A DNA stretch of 64,000 bases from Deinococcus actinosclerus (lineage in GTDB: Bacteria; Deinococcota; Deinococci; Deinococcales; Deinococcaceae), in assembly GCF_001507665.1 (NCBI RefSeq), contig NZ_CP013910.1, forward strand, positions 189,501 through 253,500. Direction: 5' to 3'. The translations under genes were made by a program, and so were the position numbers. Under the pieces are notes generated by a model. It saw only the letters and a program-made list of their open reading frames with translations. It was not told where the DNA came from and made no database searches. Position 1 is the first letter of the stretch. Each line of letters opens with the position of its first letter. Positions 29,561-38,265 of this stretch are shown piece by piece.

Positions 29561-32239
29561 TTACTTGCTGGTGACGGCCAGGACCTCTTCCAGGGTGGTG
29601 ATCCCCTTGAGTGCCTTCTCGATGCCGTCCTGCCGCAGGGTCTTCATGCCACTCTGGTTGACGGCGACCTCGGTGATCTCGGTGGCGTTCTTCCCGGAGC
29701 CGATGGCGACGCGCAGCGCCTCGTCGATCACCATCAGCTCGTGGATGCCCATGCGGCCCTTGTAGCCGGTGCCGCCGCAGCGGTTGCAGCCCGCGCCGCG
29801 CATGAGCTGCGCGCCGCGCAGGTCCCGCTCGGTGATGCCGAGGCGGCGCAGGACGTCCGGGTCGGCGTTCGTGGGGGCCCTGCAGTCCGGGCAGACCTTG
29901 CGCACGAGTCGCTGCGCGACCACGCCCACCACGGCCGCGCCGATGTTGAAGTGCTCGACGCCCATCTCCTCCAGACGCACGATGGCGCCCGGCGCGTCGT
30001 TGGTGTGCAGCGTAGCCAGCACGAGGTGACCGGTCAGCGCGGCCTCCACGGCGATTTTGGCGGTCTCGGTGTCGCGGATCTCGCCCACGAAGATGATGTC
30101 CGGGTCCTGGCGCAGGAAGGCGCGCAGCGCGCGGGCGAAGGTCATGCCTGCGGCGTTGTTCACCTGCGACTGGATGATGCCCGGAATCTCGTATTCGACC
30201 GGGTCCTCGATGGTGGTGGTGTTCTTCTCGGGCACCGCGATGCGCTTGAGGGTCGAGAACGACGTGAAGGATTTCCCCGAGCCGGTGGGGCCGGTCACCA
30301 GGAAGATGCCGTTGGGCTTGTGGATGGTGTCCAGGTAACGCTGGTAGTTGTGCTCGGAAAAGCCCAGCTGCTCGACCTCGGGGATGTTGCTGGCCTTCTG
30401 CAGCAGACGCATCACAGCCTTCTCGCCGTACACGGTGGGCAGCGTGGAGAGTCGCAGGTCGAGGTCGATGCTGCCCTTCTTGAAGCGGATGCGGCCGTCC
30501 TGGGGGATGCGGCGCTCGCTGATATCCAGGTGCCCCATGATCTTGATGCGCGCCAGGATGCTCTGCGAACTGCCCTTGGGCAGCTCGTTCTGCTCGCGCA
30601 GGATGCCGTCGACCCGGTAGCGCACCTTCAGGGCCGTCTCGGTCGGCTCGACGTGGATGTCGCTGGCCTCCTGGAGGGCCGCCTCGCGGATGATGTTGTC
30701 CACCACGCGCACCACGGCGTTGTCGTCCAGCCCGGCCGACAGGTCCTCGGCGTCCTGGCGCTTGTTGGCGTTCTCGCGCTCCTTGCTCTCCTTGGCGAGC
30801 TGCTGGTTCAGGTTCGCCATGTCCTTGCTGCCGAAGTACCGCTCGATCAGGCGGGTGATGTCCTTTTCCGCCATGACCGCCGGGATGATCTCGCGCCCGG
30901 TGATCAGCTTCAGGTCGTCCAGCGCGAACACGTTGCGCGGGTCCTTCATCGCCACGACCAGCGATTCGCCCTGCAACCGGACCGGGACCACGCCGTAGCG
31001 GCGGGCGGTCGTCTCGGGGATCATCAGCGCGACCTTGTTGTCCGGTGGGTTCTGAACCGGGTCCAGGAACTCGTAGCCGAGCTGCGCGGCCAGGGAGCGC
31101 GCCAGCATCTCCGGGCTGAGTTTCCCGGACTGCACCAGCGTGTCTTCCAGGCGTCCGCCCCCGGAGTTCTGTTTCTGCAGGGCGCTGTCGATCTCGTCCG
31201 CGGCCGCGAAGCCCAGCTCCACGATGACCTCGCCCAGCGGCTTGACGCGGCCCTCGCGGGCCTGCACCTGCAGCGCCTCGCGCAGCTGCTCGCGCGACAG
31301 GGTGCCCTGCTGCACCATCTGCTCGCCCAGCCGCCCACGCTGCGGGTAGAAGCGCTCGATCAGCGTCTCGATGTCGCGCGGTTTGGCCAGCACGATCTGT
31401 ACGGGGCGGCCCACCAGCGCCTCGATGTCCTCGCGTTTGCGGGGGTCGCTGGCAACCACGGTCACGCCGTGATCGGTTTCATCCACCGGTACCGCCGTCA
31501 GGCGCAGCGCGTCGGCGCGCAGCATGCTGCCCAGCACGTCCTCGCTGGGCTGGAAATCCCGCGGGTTGCGCAGGAACACCGCGTTGGTCTGCTCGGCCAG
31601 CACCTCGTACAGCTGATCCTCACTGATGATCCGCTGCGCGATCAGGGTGCTGCCCAGCGGCTCGCCGGTCTGCTGCTGCGCGTCGAGCGCCACCTGCAGC
31701 TGCGCGTCGGTGATCAGGCCGCGCCCGATCAGGCGCTGCCCCAGCATCCCGCCCGCCGGGCCGCCCTCGGCCTCGCTGGGCAGCTCGGCCGTCAGATGCA
31801 GTTCGGGGTAGTACGTGGCGATGGCCCACATGATCTGGTCACGCAGCGCCTGATACACCTCGATGTTCAGGCCGCTGTCGTCCTCCAGCGCCTCGATCGC
31901 CATGCTCGAGAGCGGATCGACGATCGCCACGCGCAGCGTCTGCCCGTCCAGCGCGAACGGGAACGCCTGGTGTTGCAGGGCCGTCTGCGCCCGCACGGCC
32001 TGCAGCGCGCCGGGTTCGGGATTCACGACCAGCAGGTTCACGAGCGGGATGCCTAGCGCCTCCTCGATGGCGCGCGCGATGCGTTTCTCGCCCACCAGGC
32101 CGGAGTCGATCAGGATCTCCGCGAGTCGGCCGCCGACCTCGGCGTGACGGACGAGGGCTTTTTGCAGGTCCGTGTCGTTCACGTACCCCTGTTCGAGCAG
32201 GATGGCGCCCAGGCGCCGGTCACCGATGGAAAGAGCCAT
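29561..32239 (-). CDS. pilB: type IV pilus assembly ATPase with repeated N-terminal domains (Thermus PilF-like)
   Basis: Extension motor of the type IV pilus and DNA-uptake machine. At 892 residues it is far longer than ordinary PilB (~570) and equals Thermus PilF (~890). Three GSPII/MshEN-type N-domains are visible, starting at about residues 5, 160 and 320 (LGAILLEQGYVNDTDLQKAL, LGQRLIGRGLITDAQLQVAL, LGEQMVQQGTLSREQLREAL); in Thermus these bind c-di-GMP. The motor domain has GPTGSGKSF, TIEDPVEYEIPGI and IIFVGEIRDTETA, and a tetracysteine zinc site (CPDC and CNRC). The start MALSIGDRRLG is supported by conserved sequence directly after it. Confidence 0.94.
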   Translation of the reverse strand: MALSIGDRRLGAILLEQGYVNDTDLQKALVRHAEVGGRLAEILIDSGLVGEKRIARAIEEALGIPLVNLLVVNPEPGALQAVRAQTALQHQAFPFALDGQTLRVAIVDPLSSMAIEALEDDSGLNIEVYQALRDQIMWAIATYYPELHLTAELPSEAEGGPAGGMLGQRLIGRGLITDAQLQVALDAQQQTGEPLGSTLIAQRIISEDQLYEVLAEQTNAVFLRNPRDFQPSEDVLGSMLRADALRLTAVPVDETDHGVTVVASDPRKREDIEALVGRPVQIVLAKPRDIETLIERFYPQRGRLGEQMVQQGTLSREQLREALQVQAREGRVKPLGEVIVELGFAAADEIDSALQKQNSGGGRLEDTLVQSGKLSPEMLARSLAAQLGYEFLDPVQNPPDNKVALMIPETTARRYGVVPVRLQGESLVVAMKDPRNVFALDDLKLITGREIIPAVMAEKDITRLIERYFGSKDMANLNQQLAKESKERENANKRQDAEDLSAGLDDNAVVRVVDNIIREAALQEASDIHVEPTETALKVRYRVDGILREQNELPKGSSQSILARIKIMGHLDISERRIPQDGRIRFKKGSIDLDLRLSTLPTVYGEKAVMRLLQKASNIPEVEQLGFSEHNYQRYLDTIHKPNGIFLVTGPTGSGKSFTSFSTLKRIAVPEKNTTTIEDPVEYEIPGIIQSQVNNAAGMTFARALRAFLRQDPDIIFVGEIRDTETAKIAVEAALTGHLVLATLHTNDAPGAIVRLEEMGVEHFNIGAAVVGVVAQRLVRKVCPDCRAPTNADPDVLRRLGITERDLRGAQLMRGAGCNRCGGTGYKGRMGIHELMVIDEALRVAIGSGKNATEITEVAVNQSGMKTLRQDGIEKALKGITTLEEVLAVTSK

Positions 32240-32302
32240 AGCGTTTCAGTCTCCTTGCGTGAGGGAAATGGGGAGGACAGTGAGGGAACAGGTGAGGGTG
32301 CA

Positions 32303-32830
32303 TCAGGGGTGCCAGTCGTGCCCGTAGCGTTTCAGGACCGCGCGTTCCAGCCGGCGGGCCACCCGCGTGTGCGGCAGGGCGTTCGTGACCAGCGGCCGCA
32401 CCAGGATGGTGTGCATGCCGCTCAGGTTGCCGCCCAGCACGTCCGTGAACAGCTGGTCGCCCACCATACCCACCTGCGCGGGCGGCAGGTTCAGCGCGCG
32501 CAGGGCCTTGCGGAAGGCGCGTGGGTTGGGTTTCCCGGCCAGCCCCACGCCCTGGAATTCCAGTTTGTCCAGCCAGAACGCGGCCCGCTGCCCGGTCGCG
32601 TTGCTCAGGAGGTACAGGCCCACCCCGCAGAGTTTCAGATCCCGCACCCACGTCAGGGTCTGGGCGACCCCCGCCTCGTCGTAGCTGCCGTACGGCACCA
32701 GGGTGTTGTCGAGGTCCAGCAGCAGGCCGTGGAGGCCCCGGTCGGCCAGGAATTCCGGCGTGATGTGCGTGACGTGGTCGATCACGTCCGCCGGGCGCAG
32801 CAGGCTGCGGGAGGGGGCGGGGCGGCTCAT
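32303..32830 (-). CDS. YqeG-family HAD phosphatase
   Basis: HAD-superfamily hydrolase of 175 residues. It has DLDNTLVPYGS (nucleophile Asp and acid/base Asp, motif I), LLSNATG (motif II), GKPNPRAF (motif III Lys) and MVGDQLFTDVLGGN (motif IV Asp). The family includes B. subtilis YqeG; a phosphatidylglycerophosphatase activity is known for some relatives. ATG 32830 follows CCGGAGTCCAT, the ribosome-binding end of the dispersed repeat copy B. It lies downstream of pgeF in the same orientation. Confidence 0.88.
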   Translation of the reverse strand: MSRPAPSRSLLRPADVIDHVTHITPEFLADRGLHGLLLDLDNTLVPYGSYDEAGVAQTLTWVRDLKLCGVGLYLLSNATGQRAAFWLDKLEFQGVGLAGKPNPRAFRKALRALNLPPAQVGMVGDQLFTDVLGGNLSGMHTILVRPLVTNALPHTRVARRLERAVLKRYGHDWHP

Positions 32831-32966
32831 ATGGACTCCGGTGGAATGGTTTGCCAGAACCGTTCCATCCGAGCGGAGGCGAGAAGGAGCAGAACGGACT
32901 CCGGGCGTGGAGTGAGCAACCCGGTGGGGTTCCGGGTGGTGAACGAACCAGATGGGGTCCGGATCA
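32829..32966 (-). repeat. dispersed intergenic repeat, copy B
   Basis: Reverse complement of this region matches 285-438 in ordered blocks (CACTCCACGCCCGGA, CACCGGGT, CGGTTCTGGCAAACCAT, then ACCGGAG). It occupies the whole spacer between pgeF and yqeG and abuts the yqeG start. Pieces of the same wording (CCATTCAACCGGAGTCCGT) recur at 39269-39287. Confidence 0.7.
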
Positions 32967-33692
32967 CGCGGCCCTGCCAGGGCGGCCGATCACGGCCCAC
33001 ATGCGCCCGGTGACGCCCGCGTCGCGCCGGAACGAGTAGAAGTCGCCTTCGGTGGAGCAGCGCCCGCTGACCCACACTCCCGCCTCCGGCACCCCCGCCT
33101 CCAGCAGCGCGGCGCGGTTCGCCCCGGCGAGTTCCAGGTGCGGGCCGTCCGCGCCGGGCTGCACGAACGCGCCCAGACCGGCCTCCGTGAAGGCGTCCGC
33201 GACGCCCTGACCCACCGGGTACGCGGCGGCGCAGATGCCGGGCCCCACCGCCGCGCGGATCCGCTCCGGGCGGGCGCCCAGCGCGGTCATGGCCGCCACG
33301 GTGCGCGCGCCGATGCGGCCCAGCGTGCCCTTCCACCCGGCGTGCGCGGCGCCCAGCACCCCCGCCTCCGGATCCTCGAGCAGCAGGGGGTAGCAGTCGG
33401 CGGTGCCGATAGCGAGCAGCACGCCCGCCTGCCCGGTCACCAGCGCGTCCCCGGTCCAGTGGCCGCCGCCGGTCACGGTCACCACGTCGGTCCCGTGCAC
33501 CTGGGTCAGCCGGGCCACCTGCGCGGGCGTGAAGCCCAGCGCCCCGGTCAGCCGCGCGCGGTTCTCGGCGACCGCCTGCGGATCGTCCTCACGGTCGTCG
33601 AGATTCAATCCCGCGTAGGGGCCGCCCGAAACGCCACCCCGACGCGTGGTGAACGCGTGCGGCGCGCTCAGGTGCGGCGCGTGAAGCAACAT
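32964..33692 (-). CDS. pgeF: YfiH/PgeF-family laccase-domain protein (purine nucleoside phosphorylase-like)
   Basis: Copper/zinc-binding 'multicopper polyphenol oxidase' fold; members cleave purine nucleosides or edit peptidoglycan precursors. About 242 residues carry all key blocks: FTTRRGGVSGGPYAGLNL, QVHGTDVV (His), ADCYPLLL (Cys), AAHAGWKGTLGRI (His), VGPGICAAAYPVG and CSTEGDFYSFRRDAGVTGRMWAVI. Start 33692 (MLLHAPHL) is preferred since GATACT (33699-33704) lies six bases upstream; ATG 33713 gives seven more residues. The following spacer is repeat copy B. Confidence 0.88.
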   Translation of the reverse strand: MLLHAPHLSAPHAFTTRRGGVSGGPYAGLNLDDREDDPQAVAENRARLTGALGFTPAQVARLTQVHGTDVVTVTGGGHWTGDALVTGQAGVLLAIGTADCYPLLLEDPEAGVLGAAHAGWKGTLGRIGARTVAAMTALGARPERIRAAVGPGICAAAYPVGQGVADAFTEAGLGAFVQPGADGPHLELAGANRAALLEAGVPEAGVWVSGRCSTEGDFYSFRRDAGVTGRMWAVIGRPGRAA

Positions 33693-33859
33693 CAGCCCAG
33701 TATCGCGTGTCATCTCTCACCGGATTCTGACGCTTTTTCGCGCTGCGACGCTGTGAAGAGGCCGAGATTCGCCTCAGCGGCCCGAAACCGGGCTCTAGCG
33801 GGGGGCCGGACCCCCGCACGTTTTTGCACCCGCATCAGCGCGGCGGGCGGCAGGGTTGC

Positions 33860-33865
33860 TAGAGT
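33860..33865 (+). promoter_or_regulatory. leaderless -10 box for fabI
   Basis: TAGAGT, seven bases before ATG 33873. Confidence 0.55.
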
Positions 33866-33872
33866 CCCCCGC

Positions 33873-34667
33873 ATGACGGTGCAGATTGACCTGAGTGACA
33901 AGACCGCCCTGGTGATGGGCGTCGCGAACGCCCGCAGCCTCGGCTGGGCCATCGCCGAGCAGCTCCTCGCGGCCGGGTGCCGCGTGGGCTTCTCCTACCA
34001 GGGCGAGCGCCTGAAGAGCGAACTCGACAAGCTCCTGACCGGCAAAGAGGGCGTGTGGGCCCAGCAGGCCGACGCGACCAGCGAAGCAGACCTGAGCGCC
34101 CTGTTCGCCCGCGTCAAGGAAGAGTTCGGGCACCTGGACTACCTGATCCACTCCATCGCGTTCGCGCCGCGCACCGCCATGGACGGCCGCTTCCTGGACA
34201 CCACCGAGGCCGACTGGAACACCGCCCTGAACGTCAGCGCGTACACGCTGGTGTCCACCGCCCGCCACGCCGAGCCCCTGCTGCGTCCCGGCGCGAGCAT
34301 CGTGAGCCTCACGTACCACGCCTCGCAGAAGGTCGTGCCCAAGTACAACGTCATGGGCGTCGCCAAGGCCGCGCTGGAGGCCACCACCCGCTACCTCGCT
34401 AGCGAGATGGGCGCCGCCGGCGTGCGCGTGAACACCATCAGCGCCGGCCCCATGCGCACCATCGCCGCGCGCAGCATCCCCGGCTTCGGCAGCATGTTCG
34501 AGAAGGCCGCCGAGGCCGCCCCGCTGGGCCGCAACGCCACCCCCGAGGAAGTCGGCAAGCTGGCCCTGTTCCTCCTCAGCGACCTGGGCAGCGGCGTGAC
34601 CGGACAGACCGTGTACGTGGACGCCGGGTCCAGCATCATGGCCATGAAGATCGAACAGCCGAGCTGA
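33873..34667 (+). CDS. fabI: enoyl-[acyl-carrier-protein] reductase (NADH)
   Basis: Final reduction step of each fatty-acid elongation cycle. The 264-residue short-chain dehydrogenase has the FabI nucleotide site ALVMGVANARSLGWAIA, YLIHSIAFAPR, and the catalytic Tyr-x6-Lys in YNVMGVAKAALEA, preceded by SLTYHASQKVVPKY. The substrate-loop region is SAGPMRTIAARSIPGF and the C-terminus GQTVYVDAGSSIM. It is monocistronic, with a leaderless -10 and a hairpin terminator after it. FabI is the usual triclosan target, but nothing about sensitivity can be read here. Confidence 0.95.
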   Translation: MTVQIDLSDKTALVMGVANARSLGWAIAEQLLAAGCRVGFSYQGERLKSELDKLLTGKEGVWAQQADATSEADLSALFARVKEEFGHLDYLIHSIAFAPRTAMDGRFLDTTEADWNTALNVSAYTLVSTARHAEPLLRPGASIVSLTYHASQKVVPKYNVMGVAKAALEATTRYLASEMGAAGVRVNTISAGPMRTIAARSIPGFGSMFEKAAEAAPLGRNATPEEVGKLALFLLSDLGSGVTGQTVYVDAGSSIMAMKIEQPS

Positions 34668-34677
34668 GCGCCGCCCC

Positions 34678-34715
34678 CTGAGGGCCGGCCTTGCGGTGTG
34701 GAGGTCGGCCCTCAG
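34678..34715. terminator. bidirectional hairpin fabI / hxlR-type gene
   Basis: CTGAGGGCCG (34678-34687) pairs with CGGCCCTCAG (34706-34715), between convergent stop codons. Confidence 0.75.
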
Positions 34716-34720
34716 TCCGT

Positions 34721-35074
34721 TCAGGCGCCCTGGTCCCGCTGGCGGTACGTTTCGCCCCAGGCGAGCATGGCGCGCACGATGGGTTCCAGCGTCTGACCCA
34801 GCGGGGTCAGCGAGTACTCCACTTTCGGCGGGACCTGCGGGTAGACCTCGCGGTGCACGAGGCCGTCGGCTTCGAGTTCGCGCAGTTGCAGGGTCAGCAT
34901 GCGCTGCGTGACGCCCGGCATGCGCCGCTGGAGGTCCGAGAAGCGGCGCGGCCCGCCGAGCAGGTGGTACACCGCCACGGCCTTCCACTTCCCACCGATC
35001 ACGGACACGGTGGTGGTGACCGCGCAGGTGGGGGGCGCCTCGGTGGGGGAGGGGTGTGGCGCGGGCGCGGTCAT
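34721..35074 (-). CDS. HxlR-family transcriptional regulator
   Basis: 117-residue winged-helix regulator. It has the HxlR core CAVTTTVSVIGGKWKAVAVYHLL, RRFSDLQRRMPGVTQRMLTLQLRELEADGLVHREVYPQVPPKVEYSLTPLG. Cys17, just before the first helix, matches the redox-active Cys of HypR/QorR-type members that respond to quinones and aldehydes. TATCCT (35081-35086) lies six bases upstream, so leaderless. It is divergent from a quinone-reductase-like gene, the classic HxlR target arrangement. Confidence 0.9.
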   Translation of the reverse strand: MTAPAPHPSPTEAPPTCAVTTTVSVIGGKWKAVAVYHLLGGPRRFSDLQRRMPGVTQRMLTLQLRELEADGLVHREVYPQVPPKVEYSLTPLGQTLEPIVRAMLAWGETYRQRDQGA

Positions 35075-35111
35075 GCGGTCAGGATAGGCCTTCACGGTTC
35101 CCAGAATGTGC

Positions 35112-35134
35112 GTACCTACCTTTACTGTACGTAC
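35112..35134. promoter_or_regulatory. operator candidate between HxlR regulator and quinone reductase
   Basis: GTACCTAC (35112-35119) and GTACGTAC (35127-35134) are direct near-repeats 15 bases apart, the second a perfect palindrome; TACTGT (35123-35128) between them could be the -10 of the plus-strand gene. HxlR-family operators commonly contain GTAC cores. Confidence 0.5.
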
Positions 35135-35252
35135 TTGGAAAGTCGTGGGTACCCTGGCACACTGGAGGCACCGCAGGGGGGAGCCGCCCGCCTGCCCCAA
35201 CCTCCCAGTTCAGACCGGCGGGCGCCCTGACAGGTCCGCCGCAGGAGTCCCC

Positions 35253-36206
35253 ATGTCCCTGACCGAACCCCTGTCCCTTCCCGGGACCATGACCGTGATC
35301 GAACTCGCGCAGCCCGGCGGGCCCGAGGTGCTGCGCCCCGCGACCCGCCCCGTCCCCACGCCCGGCCTGGGCGAGGTGCTCGTGCGCGTGCGGGCCGTGA
35401 GCATCAACCCGGTGGACACCAAGGTGCGCCGGAACGGCCCGCTGCCCACGCTGCCGGCCGTGCTGGGCTGGGACGTGTCCGGCGAGGTGGTGGCTGTGGG
35501 GCCCTTCGTGAACGAGTTTGCCGTGGGCGACGAGGTGTTCGGCATGCTGGCCTTCCCCGAGCAGCCCGGCGCGTACGCCGAGTACGTCCTGGCCCGCGCC
35601 GGGGACATCACCATCAAGCCCGCCGAGCTGAGCCACACGGACGCCGCCGCCATGACCCTGGCCGCCCTGACCGCCGAGCAGGCGCTGGAGAAGATGAACC
35701 TGCGGGCCGGGCAGCGGATCCTGATTCACGCCGGGGCCGGGGGGGTCGGGCACTACGCGGTGCAGCTGGCCCGCGCGCGCGGCGCGCACGTGATCGCCAC
35801 CGCGTCCGCCCACAACATGGACTTCGTGCGGTCCCTGGGCGCCGACGAGGTCATCGACTACCGCGCCCGGCCCTTCGAGGAGCAGGTGCAGGGCCTGGAC
35901 GCCGTGCTGGACACCGTGGGCGGCGACACCGCCACGCGCTCGCTGGAGGTGCTGCGGCCCGGCGGGTGGCTGGTGTGCATCGCCGCGCAGCCCGACGCCG
36001 CGCGGGCGCAGGCGCTGGGCGTGCACGCGGCGCGCATTCTCGTGTACCCGTCGCGCGCGGGGCTGAACACCCTGGTGAAACTGGTGGAGGCCGGACGGTT
36101 GCGCTCGCACGTGAGCCGCACCTTCCCGCTGGCGCAGGTCGCGGACGCCCACCGCGCGCAGGAAACCGGACGCACGGTCGGCAAGCTGGTCCTGACCGTC
36201 CCCTGA
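35253..36206 (+). CDS. zinc-independent NADPH:quinone reductase-like oxidoreductase (MDR family)
   Basis: Medium-chain dehydrogenase/reductase of 317 residues. The N-terminal GroES-like domain (MTVIELAQPGGPEVLRP, VRAVSINPVDTKVRR, GWDVSGEVVAVG) lacks the structural-zinc Cys cluster. The Rossmann domain has GQRILIHAGAGGVGHYAVQLARARGAHVIATAS and GADEVIDYR, typical of quinone reductases. ATG 35253 follows GCAGGAGTCCCC. Divergence from an HxlR regulator suggests induction by electrophiles or quinones (inference). A ~120-base leader separates the candidate -10 from the start. Confidence 0.88.
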   Translation: MSLTEPLSLPGTMTVIELAQPGGPEVLRPATRPVPTPGLGEVLVRVRAVSINPVDTKVRRNGPLPTLPAVLGWDVSGEVVAVGPFVNEFAVGDEVFGMLAFPEQPGAYAEYVLARAGDITIKPAELSHTDAAAMTLAALTAEQALEKMNLRAGQRILIHAGAGGVGHYAVQLARARGAHVIATASAHNMDFVRSLGADEVIDYRARPFEEQVQGLDAVLDTVGGDTATRSLEVLRPGGWLVCIAAQPDAARAQALGVHAARILVYPSRAGLNTLVKLVEAGRLRSHVSRTFPLAQVADAHRAQETGRTVGKLVLTVP

Positions 36207-36285
36207 GCCTGAGGGGGTGCAGGACGGCTGAGACCGTCAGCGGTCATGCCGTCCTGGCGGGCGCGGGGCCGCTATCCTGGGCGGC

Positions 36286-36699
36286 ATGACCCTTTCCGCG
36301 CACGCCCTGCTGCTCCTGAACGCGCAGCGTCACGATCTGGACGACCGGCCCGACGAGCGGTCGGTGGCGCGCGACTGGGCGCACCACGTCGCGGAGGCCC
36401 GCGCGCAGGGCTGGGTGGTGGCGTTCGTGCAGTGGGACGCCCCGCACGGCGCCGGGTGGGACACCTTCTCGAAGGACTGGACGCTGCACCCGGACTTCCG
36501 CGCCGAGCAGGGCGACGTGCTCGTGCGCGCCGAGCTGCCCGACGCGTTCGCGGGCAGTGAGCTGGCCGCGCAGCTGCACGCCCGCGCCGTGCAGAGCCTG
36601 CACCTGCTGGCCCTGAGCGGCACGCCCGCGCTGGACGCCACGCTGGCCTCCGCCGAGGCGCAGGGCTTCCGGATCGAGTCGCTGGAGGTGCCCGCGTGA
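36286..36699 (+). CDS. isochorismatase-like protein lacking the catalytic triad
   Basis: 137 residues with the cysteine-hydrolase (isochorismatase-like) layout but no catalytic residues. The first strand ALLLLNAQ has Asn12 where Asp is invariant, the DVLVRAELPDAF segment has Arg81 where Lys is invariant, and in SGTPALDATLASAEAQGF the nucleophilic Cys is replaced by Ala115, with a short deletion before it. It is therefore probably a pseudoenzyme. TATCCT lies seven bases upstream (36273-36278). Its stop overlaps the GTG start of an M42 peptidase gene by four bases, so the two are translationally coupled. Confidence 0.72.
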   Translation: MTLSAHALLLLNAQRHDLDDRPDERSVARDWAHHVAEARAQGWVVAFVQWDAPHGAGWDTFSKDWTLHPDFRAEQGDVLVRAELPDAFAGSELAAQLHARAVQSLHLLALSGTPALDATLASAEAQGFRIESLEVPA

Positions 36700-37718
36700 A
36701 CCTGGACGCCACGCTGGACGTCCTCGTGCGCCTGCTCGCCACGCCCAGTCCCACCGGCTTCACCGAGGCGGCGGTGGCGCTGCTGGAGCAGGAGCTGCAG
36801 GCGCTGGGCGTGGCGTCGCAGCGGACCCGCAAGGGCGCCCTGACCTGGGAGGTCGCGGGCACCGGCGCGGGGCACGTGACGTTCAGCGGGCACGTGGACA
36901 CCCTGGGCGCGATGGTCAAGACCATCAAGCACAGCGGGCGGCTGCAACTGTGGCCGCTGGGCGGCTACGACTGGGCGACCGTGGAGGGCGAGGACGTCCT
37001 CGTGCACACCCAGGCGGGGCGCACCCTGACCGGCACGGTCGTGAACGTCCGCCAGAGCACCCACGTGCACGGCGTGGCCCTGCGGGAACTGAAGCGCGAG
37101 GCGGCCGTCATGGAGGTCCGCCTGGACGAGACGGTCTTCAGCGCCGGGGACGTCCGCGCGCTCGGCGTGCAGGAGGGGGACTTCGTGAGTTTCGACGCGC
37201 GCCCCCGCGTGACCGCGAGCGGGTACGTGAAGGCCCGCCACCTCGACAACAAGGCGGCGGTCGCGGTGTTCCTGGCCGTCACGCGTGAACTGCTCGCGGC
37301 CCCCGCGCCGGTCACCGCGTCCTTCCACGTGACCACCTACGAGGAGGTCGGGCACGGCGCCGCCACCGGCATCCCCGCCCACACCGACGCGCTGATCGCG
37401 GTGGACATGGCGGCGGTGGGGGACGGGCAGACGAGCAGCGAACACTGCGTCTCGCTGTGCGTCGCGGACGGCGGCGGGCCGTACGACCACGCGCTGGGCA
37501 ACCGCCTGCGCGCCGCCGCCCGCACGGCGGGCCTGGACCTGCGGGTGGACATCTACCCCTACTACGCCTCGGACGGTACGGCCGCGTGGCGCGCGGGCGG
37601 GGACTACCCGGTCGCGCTGATCGGGCCGGGCGTGGACGCCAGCCACGCCTACGAGCGCACGCACACCGACGCGCTGCGCGCCACGGGCGAACTGATGCTG
37701 GCCTACCTGCGGCAGTAG
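36696..37718 (+). CDS. M42-family aminopeptidase / glutamyl aminopeptidase-like
   Basis: Dinuclear metal aminopeptidase of 340 residues, likely cytoplasmic, of the FrvX/TET type. Metal- and active-site blocks in order are SGHVDTLGAMVK (His, Asp), ARHLDNKAAVAV (bridging Asp), TTYEEVGHGAA (catalytic Glu and metal Glu), ALIAVDMAAVGDG (Asp) and GPGVDASHAYERTH (C-terminal His). The GTG start overlaps the stop of the preceding isochorismatase-like gene (GTGA). TET peptidases form dodecamers that trim peptides; assembly here is not visible. Confidence 0.9.
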   Translation: MNLDATLDVLVRLLATPSPTGFTEAAVALLEQELQALGVASQRTRKGALTWEVAGTGAGHVTFSGHVDTLGAMVKTIKHSGRLQLWPLGGYDWATVEGEDVLVHTQAGRTLTGTVVNVRQSTHVHGVALRELKREAAVMEVRLDETVFSAGDVRALGVQEGDFVSFDARPRVTASGYVKARHLDNKAAVAVFLAVTRELLAAPAPVTASFHVTTYEEVGHGAATGIPAHTDALIAVDMAAVGDGQTSSEHCVSLCVADGGGPYDHALGNRLRAAARTAGLDLRVDIYPYYASDGTAAWRAGGDYPVALIGPGVDASHAYERTHTDALRATGELMLAYLRQ

Positions 37719-37785
37719 ACGGCGCGGCGGGCATGGGGCTGGGTGCAGACAGCCCGGGTCCGCCGGCCGGTCGTGGCGCTGCCGG

Positions 37786-38202
37786 TCAGGGCGTCGGCGT
37801 GACGTGGTCGAGCGTGTCGGCGCTCAGTGCCCCCTCGGGCAGCGGCAGGTCGTTTTCACGTAGCAGGTAAGCGGTGACGTCCAGCACCTCCTGCGGGCTG
37901 AGGGTGCCCCGGCGGTCGTACGGCATGGTGTCGCGGATCAGGTCGTGCAGCGCGCGGGGCGGCAGGGCGCGGTACAGCGCGCGGAAGTCCCCGCCGCCCA
38001 GTTCGGGGGCGCTGACGCCCTCCAGGCGGTCGCCGTGGCAGATCGCGCAGGCCAGGAAGTAGGTGGTCTCGCCGCGCTGAAGCTGCCCGGCCTGCGCGGG
38101 CGTGGGGGCGGCAGGCGGCGTGGTGGGGGAGGGGGTCCCGGCGGCCACCGCACTCAGGGAGGCCAGGAGGGGCAGCAGGAGCAGGGCAGGGGCGCGGCGC
38201 AC
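37786..38202 (-). CDS. secreted class I cytochrome c
   Basis: 138-residue exported monohaem cytochrome. GTG 38202 is inferred as the start because TAGAGT (38210-38215) lies seven bases upstream; the product then begins with Arg residues and a signal core (RRAPALLLLPLLASLSAVAAG). The haem motif is CAICH in YFLACAICHGDRLEG; MPYDRRGTLS provides a candidate Met ligand, and VLDVTAYLLREND is the C-terminal helix. Similar in style to the haem domain of the PQQ dehydrogenase at 20562, so it could serve a periplasmic dehydrogenase. Divergent from an IclR regulator. Confidence 0.85.
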   Translation of the reverse strand: MRRAPALLLLPLLASLSAVAAGTPSPTTPPAAPTPAQAGQLQRGETTYFLACAICHGDRLEGVSAPELGGGDFRALYRALPPRALHDLIRDTMPYDRRGTLSPQEVLDVTAYLLRENDLPLPEGALSADTLDHVTPTP

Positions 38203-38265
38203 GCCCGGCACTCTAGCGGCGCGCGGCCCGGGGGCGGGTGAACCGGGTACAGTGGTCGAACCAGA

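Noticed and set aside
28070..32056. 1328-codon open frame on the plus strand
   Set aside because: It is the antisense of pilT and pilB, His/Arg/Leu/Val-rich with no domain pattern; GC-rich third positions keep the opposite strand open.
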